DNA from: Solirubrobacterales bacterium
GTDB taxonomy: Bacteria; Actinomycetota; Thermoleophilia; Solirubrobacterales; Solirubrobacteraceae
DNA: 9,749 bases
Assembly: GCA_015655225.1 (NCBI GenBank)
Contig: JAATFK010000421.1
Location: 1 to 9,749, forward strand
Direction: 5' to 3'
In this document: one piece after another, positions 1 to 6,929 of the stretch
Numbering within the stretch: position 1 is the first letter of the stretch
Layout of the letters: each line of letters begins with the position of its first letter
Made by a program: the position numbers and the translations under genes
Notes under the pieces: model-generated
Database searches by the model: none
The model's input: only the letters and a program-made list of their open reading frames with translations
Told to the model about the DNA's origin: nothing

Positions 1-1927
1 GACGGTCGTAGATCGACGTCTCTCGCCACTCGCCGCCGCTCCAGACGGGACGCGACGCGCGAGTCGCGGACGCGACGGTCGCGTCCGGCGCCGGAGCGAA
101 GACACGAAGGTCGAGCTGCGGACGGCGTCCAATCACGATTGTCCGCAGCGTCAGCAGACGCACCGGGACGCGGTCGAGCGCGTGTCCGAAGACCGCGCGA
201 TAGCTGTCGCCGAACGCGGCAGCGAGGGACGCGCGGGTCGGCTCCGGCGGTAGCGCAACCGTGACCGCGTGGCTCTGGCCGCGGTAGGCCATGTCGACCT
301 CGTGTGAGATCTCGACGGCGTCGATCGTGACGCCGGCCTGCTCCAACCATCTCCGGCCGCTCGCGGCATGTGCGGCGCACTCGTGGCGCAGCGCCTCCTC
401 GTCGAGCTGATCGAGCCCGACGTTGAGCGTGTGGACGATGTCGTGGCGTGCGTCGGCCAGCACGCACCCGAGCGCGCTCGTGAGCCCGGGAAAGCGGGGC
501 ACGAGCGCGCGGTGGCCCCCGACCTCGCGCAGCAGCGAGCAGACGTGCAGCGCGCCGCCGCCGCCGAACGGCATCAGCGCAAAGCGCGCCGGATCGTGGC
601 CGCGTTCGATCGACATCAGTCGGATCGCGCCTGCTAGGCGTGCGTTCGCGACCTCCACGACGGCCGCCGCGGCGGCCGTCTCATCGAGGCCGAGCGGCGC
701 CCCGACGTGTGTGAGAAGCGCCCGTCTGGCGGCCTCCACGTCGAGCCGGCCGAGGCCCTCGCCGAGCGGCTGCTCGCCGTCGATGCGGCCGAGCACGAGG
801 TTCGCGTCGGTCACCGTCGGCCGGTCGTTGCCGGCGCCATAGCAGGCGGGCCCCGGCACGGAGCCGGCCGACTCCGGCCCGATCCGCAGCAGCCCGCCGG
901 CATCCACGCGCGCGATCGAGCCGCCCCCGGCGCCGATCGTTCTGATCTCGACCATCGGCATGCGGACTACGAGACCGAAGTCGACCTTCGCCTCCTGCGT
1001 CGTCGCCGCCCGGCCATCTGCGACGAGCGCGACGTCGAACGAGGTGCCACCCATGTCGCACGTGATGACGTCGCGGATGCCGGCGTCAGCGGCGCAGCGG
1101 GCCGCCGCGATCACGCCCGCCGCCGGACCCGACAGCGCGGTCCGCACGGGGAGGCGCTGTGCGTCGAGCGCCGTCATCACGCCGCCGTTGGACTGGACCA
1201 CCAGCAGCTCGCCGCCGAACCCGGCCTCGTTCAGGCCGGCGGCCAGCGCCTCCAGGTAGGAGCCGACGACCGGCTGCAGGTAGCCGTTCAACGCGGCGGT
1301 CGAGGAGCGCTCGAACTCGCGCATCTCACCGAGAATCGCGCTCGCGGCGGCGACGTGCTGGTTCGGCCATTCCTCCCGGAGCACGGCGAGTGCGGCCTGC
1401 TCGTTCGCGTCGTTCGCGTAGGCATTGACGAAGGCGATCACGGCCGCCTCGGCGCCGCGATCGCGCAGCTCGCGGGCGGCCGCCCGGACCGCGTCGAGGT
1501 CGACGGCGGTCACGACCGTGCCGTCAGCGCCGGTTCGCTCCGCGACCTCGATCCGCAGATCGCGGGGGATCACGGGCTCGAACGTCCCGCGCAGCCCCCA
1601 GGTCTCGGGCCGGTCGCGTCGCCGCATCTCCAGCACGTCACGAAAGCCGGCTGTCGTGATCAGGCCGCAGCTGGCGCCGGTCCGCTCCAGCAGCGCGTTC
1701 GTGCCGACGGTGGTGCCGTGGACGATCGCGCCGAGGCGTCCCAGTCCGGCGTGGGCCGCGCGGAGACCGTCGAGGAAGCCGGCGGCCTCGCGCGTTCGCG
1801 TCGACGGAACCTTCGCGACCCGCGCTTCGCGCGTTGCCTCGTCGAAGACCAGGATGTCGGTGAAGGTCCCGCCGACGTCGACCCCGGCGACGGTCGCGTC
1901 CCGGGCGCCGTTGCTCGTGGCGCTCAT
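1..1927 (-). CDS. hyuA: Hydantoinase A/5-oxoprolinase-type ATPase subunit (HyuA family), C-terminus cut by the window edge
   Basis: My reverse-strand translation gives 642 residues without a stop, running off the left edge. Family members are usually about 680-700 residues, so roughly the last 50 are missing. In known members, HyuA with HyuB couples ATP hydrolysis to opening a cyclic amide (hydantoin, N-methylhydantoin, 5-oxoproline, caprolactam) or to carboxylation (acetone, acetophenone). Visible are the actin-like ATPase phosphate motif GVDVGGTFTD (15-24), HGTTVGTNALLER (70-82), the second phosphate motif CDMGGTSFD (290-298), RTIGAGGGSIA (329-339) and the glycine loop FGGGGALH (454-461), where many relatives have FGGAGPLH. 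The ATG lies inside the hyuB stop (ATGA, 1924-1927), with a GGAG ribosome site eight bases upstream inside hyuB, so translation is probably coupled. It should be a soluble cytoplasmic protein. The family is secure; the substrate is unknown. Confidence 0.92.
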   Translation of the reverse strand, partial: MSATSNGARDATVAGVDVGGTFTDILVFDEATREARVAKVPSTRTREAAGFLDGLRAAHAGLGRLGAIVHGTTVGTNALLERTGASCGLITTAGFRDVLEMRRRDRPETWGLRGTFEPVIPRDLRIEVAERTGADGTVVTAVDLDAVRAAARELRDRGAEAAVIAFVNAYANDANEQAALAVLREEWPNQHVAAASAILGEMREFERSSTAALNGYLQPVVGSYLEALAAGLNEAGFGGELLVVQSNGGVMTALDAQRLPVRTALSGPAAGVIAAARCAADAGIRDVITCDMGGTSFDVALVADGRAATTQEAKVDFGLVVRMPMVEIRTIGAGGGSIARVDAGGLLRIGPESAGSVPGPACYGAGNDRPTVTDANLVLGRIDGEQPLGEGLGRLDVEAARRALLTHVGAPLGLDETAAAAAVVEVANARLAGAIRLMSIERGHDPARFALMPFGGGGALHVCSLLREVGGHRALVPRFPGLTSALGCVLADARHDIVHTLNVGLDQLDEEALRHECAAHAASGRRWLEQAGVTIDAVEISHEVDMAYRGQSHAVTVALPPEPTRASLAAAFGDSYRAVFGHALDRVPVRLLTLRTIVIGRRPQLDLRVFAPAPDATVASATRASRPVWSGGEWRETSIYDR

Positions 1928-3642
1928 CGGGCCGGCTCCCCGACCGCGCTCGCGTCGGTGCCGGCAGGCAGCTCGACGCCGTAGTCGCGGCGCGCCGCCT
2001 CGGGGGTGACGTACCCGAGCCGCACGTCGCGAGCGACGCGCAGCGGATCGCGGGCGCGGGGATCGCCCCACCCGCCGCCGCCGGGACTCTCGATCCGCAG
2101 CCGCTGCCCTCGCCGCAGGCCGACGCCGACGACCTTCGCGCCGAGCGGCGGCCGAACCCATGCGCCATCGTGCTCGTAGCTGATCACGTTGCGGGCCGCG
2201 GGTCTTCCCTGAGCCGCGCCGAACGGGGGCCGCTTGGAGCGCTCGCCGAAGGTCGACATGTCGGCCTCGTCGGCGAGCAGCTCGATCTCGTAGACCGCTC
2301 CGAGGCCGCCGCGATGCTCGCCCGGGCCGCCCGAGTCCGCGCGCAGCGCCCACTGCGTGAAGCGGATCGGATAGGTCGCCTCGAGCACCTCGATCGGCGG
2401 GATGATCGCGGTCGACAGGGGCGCGTTCGCGTGGTCGAGGCCGTCGCCGTCCGGATGGCCGCCGAGACCGCCGCCGAAGAACGTGAAGAGGACCCAGCGC
2501 GCGCCGTCGTCCTCACCCGAGATCGAGAGCGCGTTGATCGTCCCGTAGGAGCAGCCCATCGCGCGCTCCGGCGCCGACTGCGCGATCGCGCCGAACAGCA
2601 CGTCCATGATCCGCAGGATCGTCTCGGTGTAGCCCGCGACCGGTCGCGGCGGCCGTGCGTCGAGCAGCGACCCGTCGGAGATCACCACGGTCACCGGCCG
2701 GAGACAGCCGGCGTTGGCGGGCACCTCCGGGAAGAGATGCTTGAGCGCGACGTAGCACGCCGCGACGGCAGTCGATCGCGCGATGTTGAGCGGCCCCCGG
2801 CACGCCGGCGCGGTCGCCGTGAAATCGAGCACGAGCGTGTCGCCCGCGACCGTCACCTCGACCGCGACGGGGATCTCGTGGTCCGAGCCGCCGTCGTTGT
2901 CGAGCGCATCGGCGCAGTGGTAGGTGCCGTCGGCAAGCGCGGCGATCTGCGAGCGCATCAGCCGCTCGGCGGCGTCCGACAGCTGCGTGGAGGCGGCCGC
3001 GACGGTCACCTCGCCGTACTCGTCGAGCAGCTCACCGAGCCGTCGCACGCCCACGTCGAGGGCCGCGACCTGCGCGTTGAGGTCGCCGAAGGCGTTGACC
3101 GGCACGCGGCTGATCGCGCACAGCAGATCGACCACGTCGTCCCGGCGGCGCCCCTGTTCGAAGAGCTTCATCGGGGGCACCAGCACGCCCTCCTGCGCAA
3201 GCTCGGTCGCGGCCGGGTTGTAGCTGCCCGCGACATTCCCGCCGACATCGTTCCAGTGGCCGACCGACGCGAGATAGCAGAACAGCTCGCCGTCCCGGAT
3301 CACGGGACGCACGAGCTTGAAGTCGTTGAGGTGCGTTCCGCCGTCGTAGGGATCGTTGAAGACGTACACGTCCCCGTCGTGCATCGGGCCGTCGCGCTCC
3401 ACGCGTGCGATCACCGTGCGGACCGCGAACGCCATCGAGCCGACGAAGATCGGGAGGCCGGAGGAGCCTTGGACGAGCGTGTCGCCGGTCAGCGCGTCGT
3501 AGAGGCCGTGGCAGGCATCGTGCGCCTCGGCGATCGTTGGGTTGAACGCGGAGCGGAAGAGCGTCGCGTCCATCTCGTCGACGATCTGCTCGAGACGGCC
3601 CTGCAGGACGGCGAGCGTGATCGGATCCATCGGCACGTCCAT
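1924..3642 (-). CDS. hyuB: Hydantoinase B/5-oxoprolinase-type subunit (HyuB family)
   Basis: A complete 572-residue Hydantoinase_B family protein, within the usual 500-600 range. It partners HyuA as the second subunit of ATP-dependent cyclic-amide hydrolases or related carboxylases. Characteristic segments are the N-terminal MDPITLAVLQGRLEQI (5-20), DVYVFNDPYDGGTHLND (91-107), GHWNDVGGN (128-136), GGLGGHPDGDG and RADSGGPGEHRGGLG in the second half, and the glycine-rich SPGGGGWGDP near the C-terminus, typical of this family. The ATG at 3642 is chosen because AAGGA (3653-3657) precedes it by ten bases; the next in-frame ATG (3630) is too far away. It is first in its unit, upstream of hyuA, and divergent from the CitE-like gene. 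Its mRNA leader may fold over the ribosome site. Substrate is not predictable; carboxylase rather than hydrolase activity cannot be excluded. Confidence 0.93.
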   Translation of the reverse strand: MDVPMDPITLAVLQGRLEQIVDEMDATLFRSAFNPTIAEAHDACHGLYDALTGDTLVQGSSGLPIFVGSMAFAVRTVIARVERDGPMHDGDVYVFNDPYDGGTHLNDFKLVRPVIRDGELFCYLASVGHWNDVGGNVAGSYNPAATELAQEGVLVPPMKLFEQGRRRDDVVDLLCAISRVPVNAFGDLNAQVAALDVGVRRLGELLDEYGEVTVAAASTQLSDAAERLMRSQIAALADGTYHCADALDNDGGSDHEIPVAVEVTVAGDTLVLDFTATAPACRGPLNIARSTAVAACYVALKHLFPEVPANAGCLRPVTVVISDGSLLDARPPRPVAGYTETILRIMDVLFGAIAQSAPERAMGCSYGTINALSISGEDDGARWVLFTFFGGGLGGHPDGDGLDHANAPLSTAIIPPIEVLEATYPIRFTQWALRADSGGPGEHRGGLGAVYEIELLADEADMSTFGERSKRPPFGAAQGRPAARNVISYEHDGAWVRPPLGAKVVGVGLRRGQRLRIESPGGGGWGDPRARDPLRVARDVRLGYVTPEAARRDYGVELPAGTDASAVGEPAR

Positions 3643-3650
3643 CGAATGTC

Positions 3651-3674
3651 GTTCCTTTCAGCGGAACAAAGTTC
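3651..3674 (-). promoter_or_regulatory. Two mutually exclusive hairpins in the hyuB leader, one covering the Shine-Dalgarno site
   Basis: On the reverse strand, GTTCC (3667-3663) can pair with GGAAC (3655-3651) around a seven-base loop, placing the GGA of the hyuB ribosome site AAGGA (3657-3653) in a stem. The same GTTC can instead pair with the upstream GAAC (3674-3671) around a three-base loop, which would free the ribosome site. The complementarity is seen directly. The stems are only 4-5 base pairs, so a regulatory role is speculative. The same repeats could be DNA half-sites for a dimeric regulator. Confidence 0.3.
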
Positions 3675-3692
3675 AGTCCAAATCGAGCGGGC

Positions 3693-3722
3693 ATAGTACC
3701 GCGACAAACGGCGTTTGCGCAA
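3693..3722 (-). promoter_or_regulatory. Candidate promoter for hyuB-hyuA
   Basis: Read leftward, TTGCGC (3722-3717) and TACTAT (3698-3693) are separated by 18 bases, a sigma70-like arrangement with a moderate -10 (four of six matches to TATAAT). Transcription would begin near 3686, giving a leader of about 45 bases containing the AAGGA ribosome site. The -35 hexamer lies inside the 12-base palindrome shared with the opposite promoter. Predicted by eye only. Confidence 0.4.
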
Positions 3723-3724
3723 AC
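3705..3724. promoter_or_regulatory. Candidate operator: overlapping palindromes between the divergent units
   Basis: GTTTGCGCAAAC (3713-3724) is a perfect 12-base palindrome. It overlaps a second near-perfect dyad, CAAACG-G-CGTTTG (3705-3717), so the half-site CAAAC occurs three times in alternating orientation within 20 bases. The elements lie midway between the two divergent start codons, in the least G+C-rich part of the window, and overlap the -35 candidates of both promoters. A dimeric regulator bound here could control both units at once. No regulator gene is in the window, so the protein family is unknown. Confidence 0.5.
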
Positions 3725-3742
3725 CTCAAAGCTGCATATACT
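3715..3742 (+). promoter_or_regulatory. Candidate promoter for the rightward five-gene operon
   Basis: TTGCGC (3715-3720) and TATACT (3737-3742) are 16 bases apart. TATACT matches five of six bases of the TATAAT consensus and stands out in G+C-rich DNA. Transcription would start near 3749, leaving only about 12 bases before the ATG at 3761 or about 30 before the ATG at 3779. The -35 hexamer is part of the central palindrome. Confidence 0.5.
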
Positions 3743-3760
3743 CAGAGCCGCTGATGTGTC

Positions 3761-4633
3761 ATGCGTACACCTCTCCTCATGAGTTCCACTGAACGAAACA
3801 ACTCCTGGCCGGCCCGTGCTCGTAGTTATCTCTACGCGCCCGGCGATCGTGCCGAGGTGCTCGCCAGAGCGCTCGAGGGCGAGGCCGACGTCGTCGTCGC
3901 CGACCTCGAGGACGCGGTGCCCGCCGACCGCAAGGCGATGGCCCTCGGGAACGTCCTCGCGGCGCTGGCGGCTCGGCCGTCGAAGCCCCTTCACGTTCGC
4001 ATCGCCATCGGCGATCCGCGCGGCGAGGACGATCTGCGCGCGCTCGTCGAGGGCGACGTCGCGCTGGTGCGGCTCGCGAAGGTCCGCGGCGCGGCCGACG
4101 TGCGCCGCGCGACCGCCGTGCTGGACGGCTGCAACGCCCCCGCGTCGGTCGCGCTCGGCTGCCTGATCGAGTCGGCCGCCGGCGTCGAGGCGGCGCTCGC
4201 GATCGCCACCGCGCCCGAGCGCGTGCGTCAGATCTCGCTCGGCGAGGCCGACCTGCGCGCCGATCTCGGCGTCGACGACGACCGCGGGCTGCTCTACGCG
4301 CGCTCCCGCGTCGTCGTCGCGTCGCGGGCTGCAAGCCTGGGGCCGCCGCCCCAGAGCGTCTTCGTCGACGTGCGCGACGAGGAGGGCCTGCGGCGCTCCT
4401 GTCGCGAGGGTCGTGCGCTGGGCTTCTACGGCCGCTCGGTAATCCATCCCCGCCAGATCGCCGCCGTGCACGAGGCATGCGAGCCCACCGAGCACGAGCG
4501 AATTCGCGCGCGCGAACTGCTCGGGAGCGCCGAGCGACTCGCGACCGACGGCGCGTTCCTGCTCGACGACGGCCGCCTCGTCGACCGCGCGACGGTCGAG
4601 CAGGCGCGCGCGCTGCTGGAGACGTCGCGGTGA
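3761..4633 (+). CDS. CitE-like HpcH/HpaI aldolase family lyase (CoA-ester lyase candidate)
   Basis: A complete 290-residue protein of the citrate lyase beta/HpcH-HpaI TIM-barrel family, which cleaves or forms C-C bonds in (hydroxy)acyl-CoA thioesters such as citryl-, malyl- or citramalyl-CoA with Mg2+. RSYLYAPGDR (21-30) is the typical first strand. DLEDAVP follows (48-54), HVRI carries the expected Arg (R80), LIESAAG the metal-binding Glu (E137), and GEADLRADLG the metal-binding Asp (D164); GRSVIHPRQI (224-233) is the conserved C-terminal stretch. An in-frame TGA at 3752 excludes a start further upstream. ATG 3761 and ATG 3779 are both possible, and neither has a convincing ribosome site. 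No CitD or CitF homologue is adjacent, so a free CoA thioester is a likelier substrate than citrate lyase acyl carrier protein. First gene of the operon; its stop overlaps the next start. Confidence 0.88.
   Translation: MRTPLLMSSTERNNSWPARARSYLYAPGDRAEVLARALEGEADVVVADLEDAVPADRKAMALGNVLAALAARPSKPLHVRIAIGDPRGEDDLRALVEGDVALVRLAKVRGAADVRRATAVLDGCNAPASVALGCLIESAAGVEAALAIATAPERVRQISLGEADLRADLGVDDDRGLLYARSRVVVASRAASLGPPPQSVFVDVRDEEGLRRSCREGRALGFYGRSVIHPRQIAAVHEACEPTEHERIRARELLGSAERLATDGAFLLDDGRLVDRATVEQARALLETSR
4618..4621 (+). promoter_or_regulatory. Ribosome binding site deciding the cyclase-family start
   Basis: GGAG lies eight bases upstream of the GTG at 4630. The reading frame is open back to an ATG at 4477, but that part lies inside the CitE-like gene and encodes Arg/Ala-rich shadow sequence. 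The ribosome site and the four-base overlap support GTG 4630 as the true start. Confidence 0.65.
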
Positions 4634-5466
4634 GCACCACCCCCGCGCCGGCACGCGCCGACCGCCTGCTCGAGGCGGTCCGCGCCGGCATCCGCGTCTA
4701 CGATCTCGCCCAGCCGCTGCATCCGCGCATCCCCCACTCGCCGAACCATCCCGGCTTCCGGTTCGCGCTGATCCGGCGCCACGGCGACATGGTCCGCGCC
4801 GACGGCGGGTCGGCCGCCAACGACCTGCTCGTGACCGGAGGCCACACCGGCACGCACGTCGATGCGCTCGCCCACGTCTCCCACGAGGGGCTCCTCCACG
4901 GCGGCGTCGACGCCGCCCGGGTGCAGGGTGCCCAGGGTTTTTCCTCGCTCGGTGTCGACACGCTCGAGCCGGTCGTCGCTCGCGGCCTCCTGCTCGACCT
5001 GCCTGCCCTGCACGGCGTCGACCGGCTCGCGCCCGAGCAGCCGATCTCCGCCGACGACCTTGAGGCGGCCGCCGCACGCGCCGGCGTCGAGGTCGCATCC
5101 GGCGACGTCGTCCTCCTGCGGACCGGCTGGGCGCAGCTGTGGGACGAGCCGCACGCGTTCCTCAGCCACGAGCACGGCGTGCCGGGACCGACCGAGGACG
5201 CCGCGCGCTGGCTCGCGGACCGCTCGATCCGGCTGACCGGCTCGGACACGACCGCCTACGAGCGGATCACCGCCGCGCTCGGGCATGCGCTGCTGCCGGT
5301 GCACCGGCTGCTGCTCGTCGAGCACGGGATCCCGATCGTCGAGATGCTCAACCTGGAGCGGCTCTCCGCCGCCCGGGTGGCGGAGTTCACGTTCGTGCTT
5401 GCGCCGCTGCCGATCGTCGGCGGCACCGGCTCCCCCGTCCGGCCGCTCGCGGTGACGAGCGCATGA
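4630..5466 (+). CDS. Cyclase-family metal-dependent hydrolase (kynurenine formamidase-like)
   Basis: From the GTG start this is a 278-residue protein of the cyclase family that includes bacterial kynurenine formamidase KynB and isatin hydrolase, enzymes that hydrolyse amide or lactam bonds with a divalent metal. The signature HTGTHVDALAH (72-82) provides the expected ligands H72, H76, D78 and H82; it has Leu where the common HxGTHxDxPxH motif has Pro. Other family features are the N-terminal YDLAQPLHPRIPHSP (24-38), GSDTTAYE (204-211), LLLVEHGIPIVEMLNLERL (227-245) and the C-terminal LPIVGGTGSPVRPLA (260-274). The protein is longer than KynB (about 210 residues), as in many cyclase relatives in degradation clusters. 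It overlaps both neighbours by four bases (GTGA at the front, ATGA at the end). A formamide, lactam or imide intermediate would be a suitable substrate, but the specific compound cannot be inferred. Confidence 0.88.
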   Translation: MSTTPAPARADRLLEAVRAGIRVYDLAQPLHPRIPHSPNHPGFRFALIRRHGDMVRADGGSAANDLLVTGGHTGTHVDALAHVSHEGLLHGGVDAARVQGAQGFSSLGVDTLEPVVARGLLLDLPALHGVDRLAPEQPISADDLEAAAARAGVEVASGDVVLLRTGWAQLWDEPHAFLSHEHGVPGPTEDAARWLADRSIRLTGSDTTAYERITAALGHALLPVHRLLLVEHGIPIVEMLNLERLSAARVAEFTFVLAPLPIVGGTGSPVRPLAVTSA

Positions 5467-6929
5467 GCGCGACGACCGCGCCGCCCAGCGGCTCAGCCGC
5501 GGTCGCGCAGCTCGCGGCGTTCGCGGTCGGAGTCCGCAGGAATGGCCTCGCCCCGGCGCGTGCCCACCATGTCGCCCGTCACGTGCGCGACCTCATCGGG
5601 ATCACGCTGGCCGCGGCGGTCGAGTGGGAAGACGACCCGGTCACGAGGGTGACGCTCGGCTGGGGCGGCACGCCGCAGGCGACCGCGATCGGACGCGGCG
5701 TCCGCCTGCCGGCCGCGAACGCCGCGCTGATCGGCGGGACGCTCGCGCACGCGCTCGACTTCGACGACACCCACATGCCCTCCGTCCTGCATCCGAGCGC
5801 CTCGGTCGTGCCGGCCGCCCTCGCCGCCGGCGAGGCGTCCCGAGCCGACGGCGCGACCTTCCTGCGAGCGATCGCCGTCGGAGACGAGATCGTCTGCCGG
5901 GCGGGCATGGCAGGCTACGACCTGGAGCTGGGGAACTCGATCTTCTTCGAGCGCGGCCAGCATGCGACCGCGATCTGCGGCGCGCTCGGCGCGGCGGCCG
6001 CGGCAGCTCTCGTGATGGGCCTCGACGAGGAACGGGTCGGTCATGCGATCTCGATCGCCACGAGCTTCGGCTCCGGCCTGTTGGAAGCCAACCGCACGGG
6101 GGGCACGGTGAAGCGCGCCCACTGCGGCTGGGCCGCCCATTCCGGCGTTGCCGCGGCAGAGCTCGCCGCGGCCGGACTGACCGGCGCCCCGACCGCGCTC
6201 GAGGGACGCTTCGGCTTCCTCCAGGCGTGGTGCGGCGACGATGCCCACCCCGAGGCGCTGACCGATGAGCTGGGGACGCGCTGGGAGATCGACCGCCTCC
6301 ACGTCAAGCCCTATCCGACGAACCACTTCACGCACGCGGGCATCGACGCCGCGCTGGAGCTGCGCCGCCGGGGCCTCAGGCCCGACGACGTCGCCGAGGT
6401 CATGATCGGGGTCGCCGGCCCGGTCCTGCGCACGATCGCGGAGCCGCCGGAGCTGAAGGCGGCACCGCCGAGTGGCTACGCCGCACGCTTCAGCGCCCCG
6501 TTCACGTTCGCCGCGGCGCTCTCCGGCGGCGGCGGCCTCGGAGTCTTCTTCGAGGACTTCACTGACGAGTCCGTCCACGACGCGAACCTGCTCGAGCTGG
6601 CCGCGAAGGTCCGCTGCGTCGCCGACGCCCGCTGCGAGGCGATCTTCCCCTATCAGCTGCCGGCGATCGTCGAGGCACGGACCCTCGGCGGCGAGGTCCA
6701 CCTGATCGAGGTGCTCGAGAACCGCGGCGGTCCCGAGCGGCCGTTGTCCGACGACGAGCTCAATGTCAAGTTCCGCGCCAGCGCCAGGCGCCTGCTCGCT
6801 CCCGACCGGCTCGACGCGCTCGAGCGCGTGCTCGGCCGAATCGACCTGCTCCCAGACGTCCACGAGCTGGCCGCGTGCTGCACGCCGCCAGAAGCGAACG
6901 CAGCACCCACCATCGGAGGCACGAGATGA
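5463..6929 (+). CDS. MmgE/PrpD family protein (2-methylcitrate dehydratase / aconitate decarboxylase / iminodisuccinate epimerase type)
   Basis: A complete 488-residue protein, within the usual 440-500. Known family activities are 2-methylcitrate dehydratase (PrpD), cis-aconitate decarboxylase (CAD/IRG1) and iminodisuccinate epimerase, all acting on small polycarboxylates without a metal. Family segments are HALDFDDTHMPSVLHPSAS (96-114), with the Asp/Thr/His positions D99, T103 and H110 that line the active site in relatives, GQHATAICGALGAA (165-178), GGTVKRAHCGWAAHSG (213-228) with the conserved Lys K217, and KPYPTNHFTHAGIDA (282-296). The ATG at 5463 sits in the ATGA overlap with the cyclase stop and is preceded by GGTGA at 5451-5455; the frame is open upstream but overlaps the cyclase gene. 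No prpB or prpC is present, so methylcitrate metabolism is not supported. A dehydration, decarboxylation or epimerisation step in the local pathway is more likely. Exact activity unknown. Confidence 0.9.
   Translation: MSATTAPPSGSAAVAQLAAFAVGVRRNGLAPARAHHVARHVRDLIGITLAAAVEWEDDPVTRVTLGWGGTPQATAIGRGVRLPAANAALIGGTLAHALDFDDTHMPSVLHPSASVVPAALAAGEASRADGATFLRAIAVGDEIVCRAGMAGYDLELGNSIFFERGQHATAICGALGAAAAAALVMGLDEERVGHAISIATSFGSGLLEANRTGGTVKRAHCGWAAHSGVAAAELAAAGLTGAPTALEGRFGFLQAWCGDDAHPEALTDELGTRWEIDRLHVKPYPTNHFTHAGIDAALELRRRGLRPDDVAEVMIGVAGPVLRTIAEPPELKAAPPSGYAARFSAPFTFAAALSGGGGLGVFFEDFTDESVHDANLLELAAKVRCVADARCEAIFPYQLPAIVEARTLGGEVHLIEVLENRGGPERPLSDDELNVKFRASARRLLAPDRLDALERVLGRIDLLPDVHELAACCTPPEANAAPTIGGTR
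6915..6919 (+). promoter_or_regulatory. Strong ribosome binding site for the Rieske oxygenase gene
   Basis: GGAGG, six bases before the ATG at 6926, is the best Shine-Dalgarno match in the rightward operon. It supports 6926 over the in-frame ATG at 6875, which lies inside the MmgE/PrpD gene. It suggests efficient independent initiation of the oxygenase subunit. Confidence 0.75.

Noticed and set aside
707..1984. A 425-codon plus-strand open frame opposite hyuA
   Set aside because: The reverse strand carries an uninterrupted HyuA reading frame with both ATPase phosphate motifs, so this is its shadow.
2170..3696. A 508-codon open frame on the plus strand opposite hyuB
   Set aside because: It is the antisense shadow of a gene with clear family motifs; its product is an Arg/Val/Asp-rich sequence with no recognisable domain, as expected for high-GC DNA.
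4477..4629. N-terminal extension of the cyclase protein to an upstream ATG
   Set aside because: The extra 51 residues are Arg/Ala-rich out-of-frame sequence from the CitE-like gene; GTG 4630 has a ribosome site and a four-base overlap.
5139..5462. N-terminal extension of the MmgE/PrpD protein by 108 residues
   Set aside because: The extension overlaps the cyclase gene and has no family similarity; the ATG at 5463 fits the family N-terminus and the overlap pattern.
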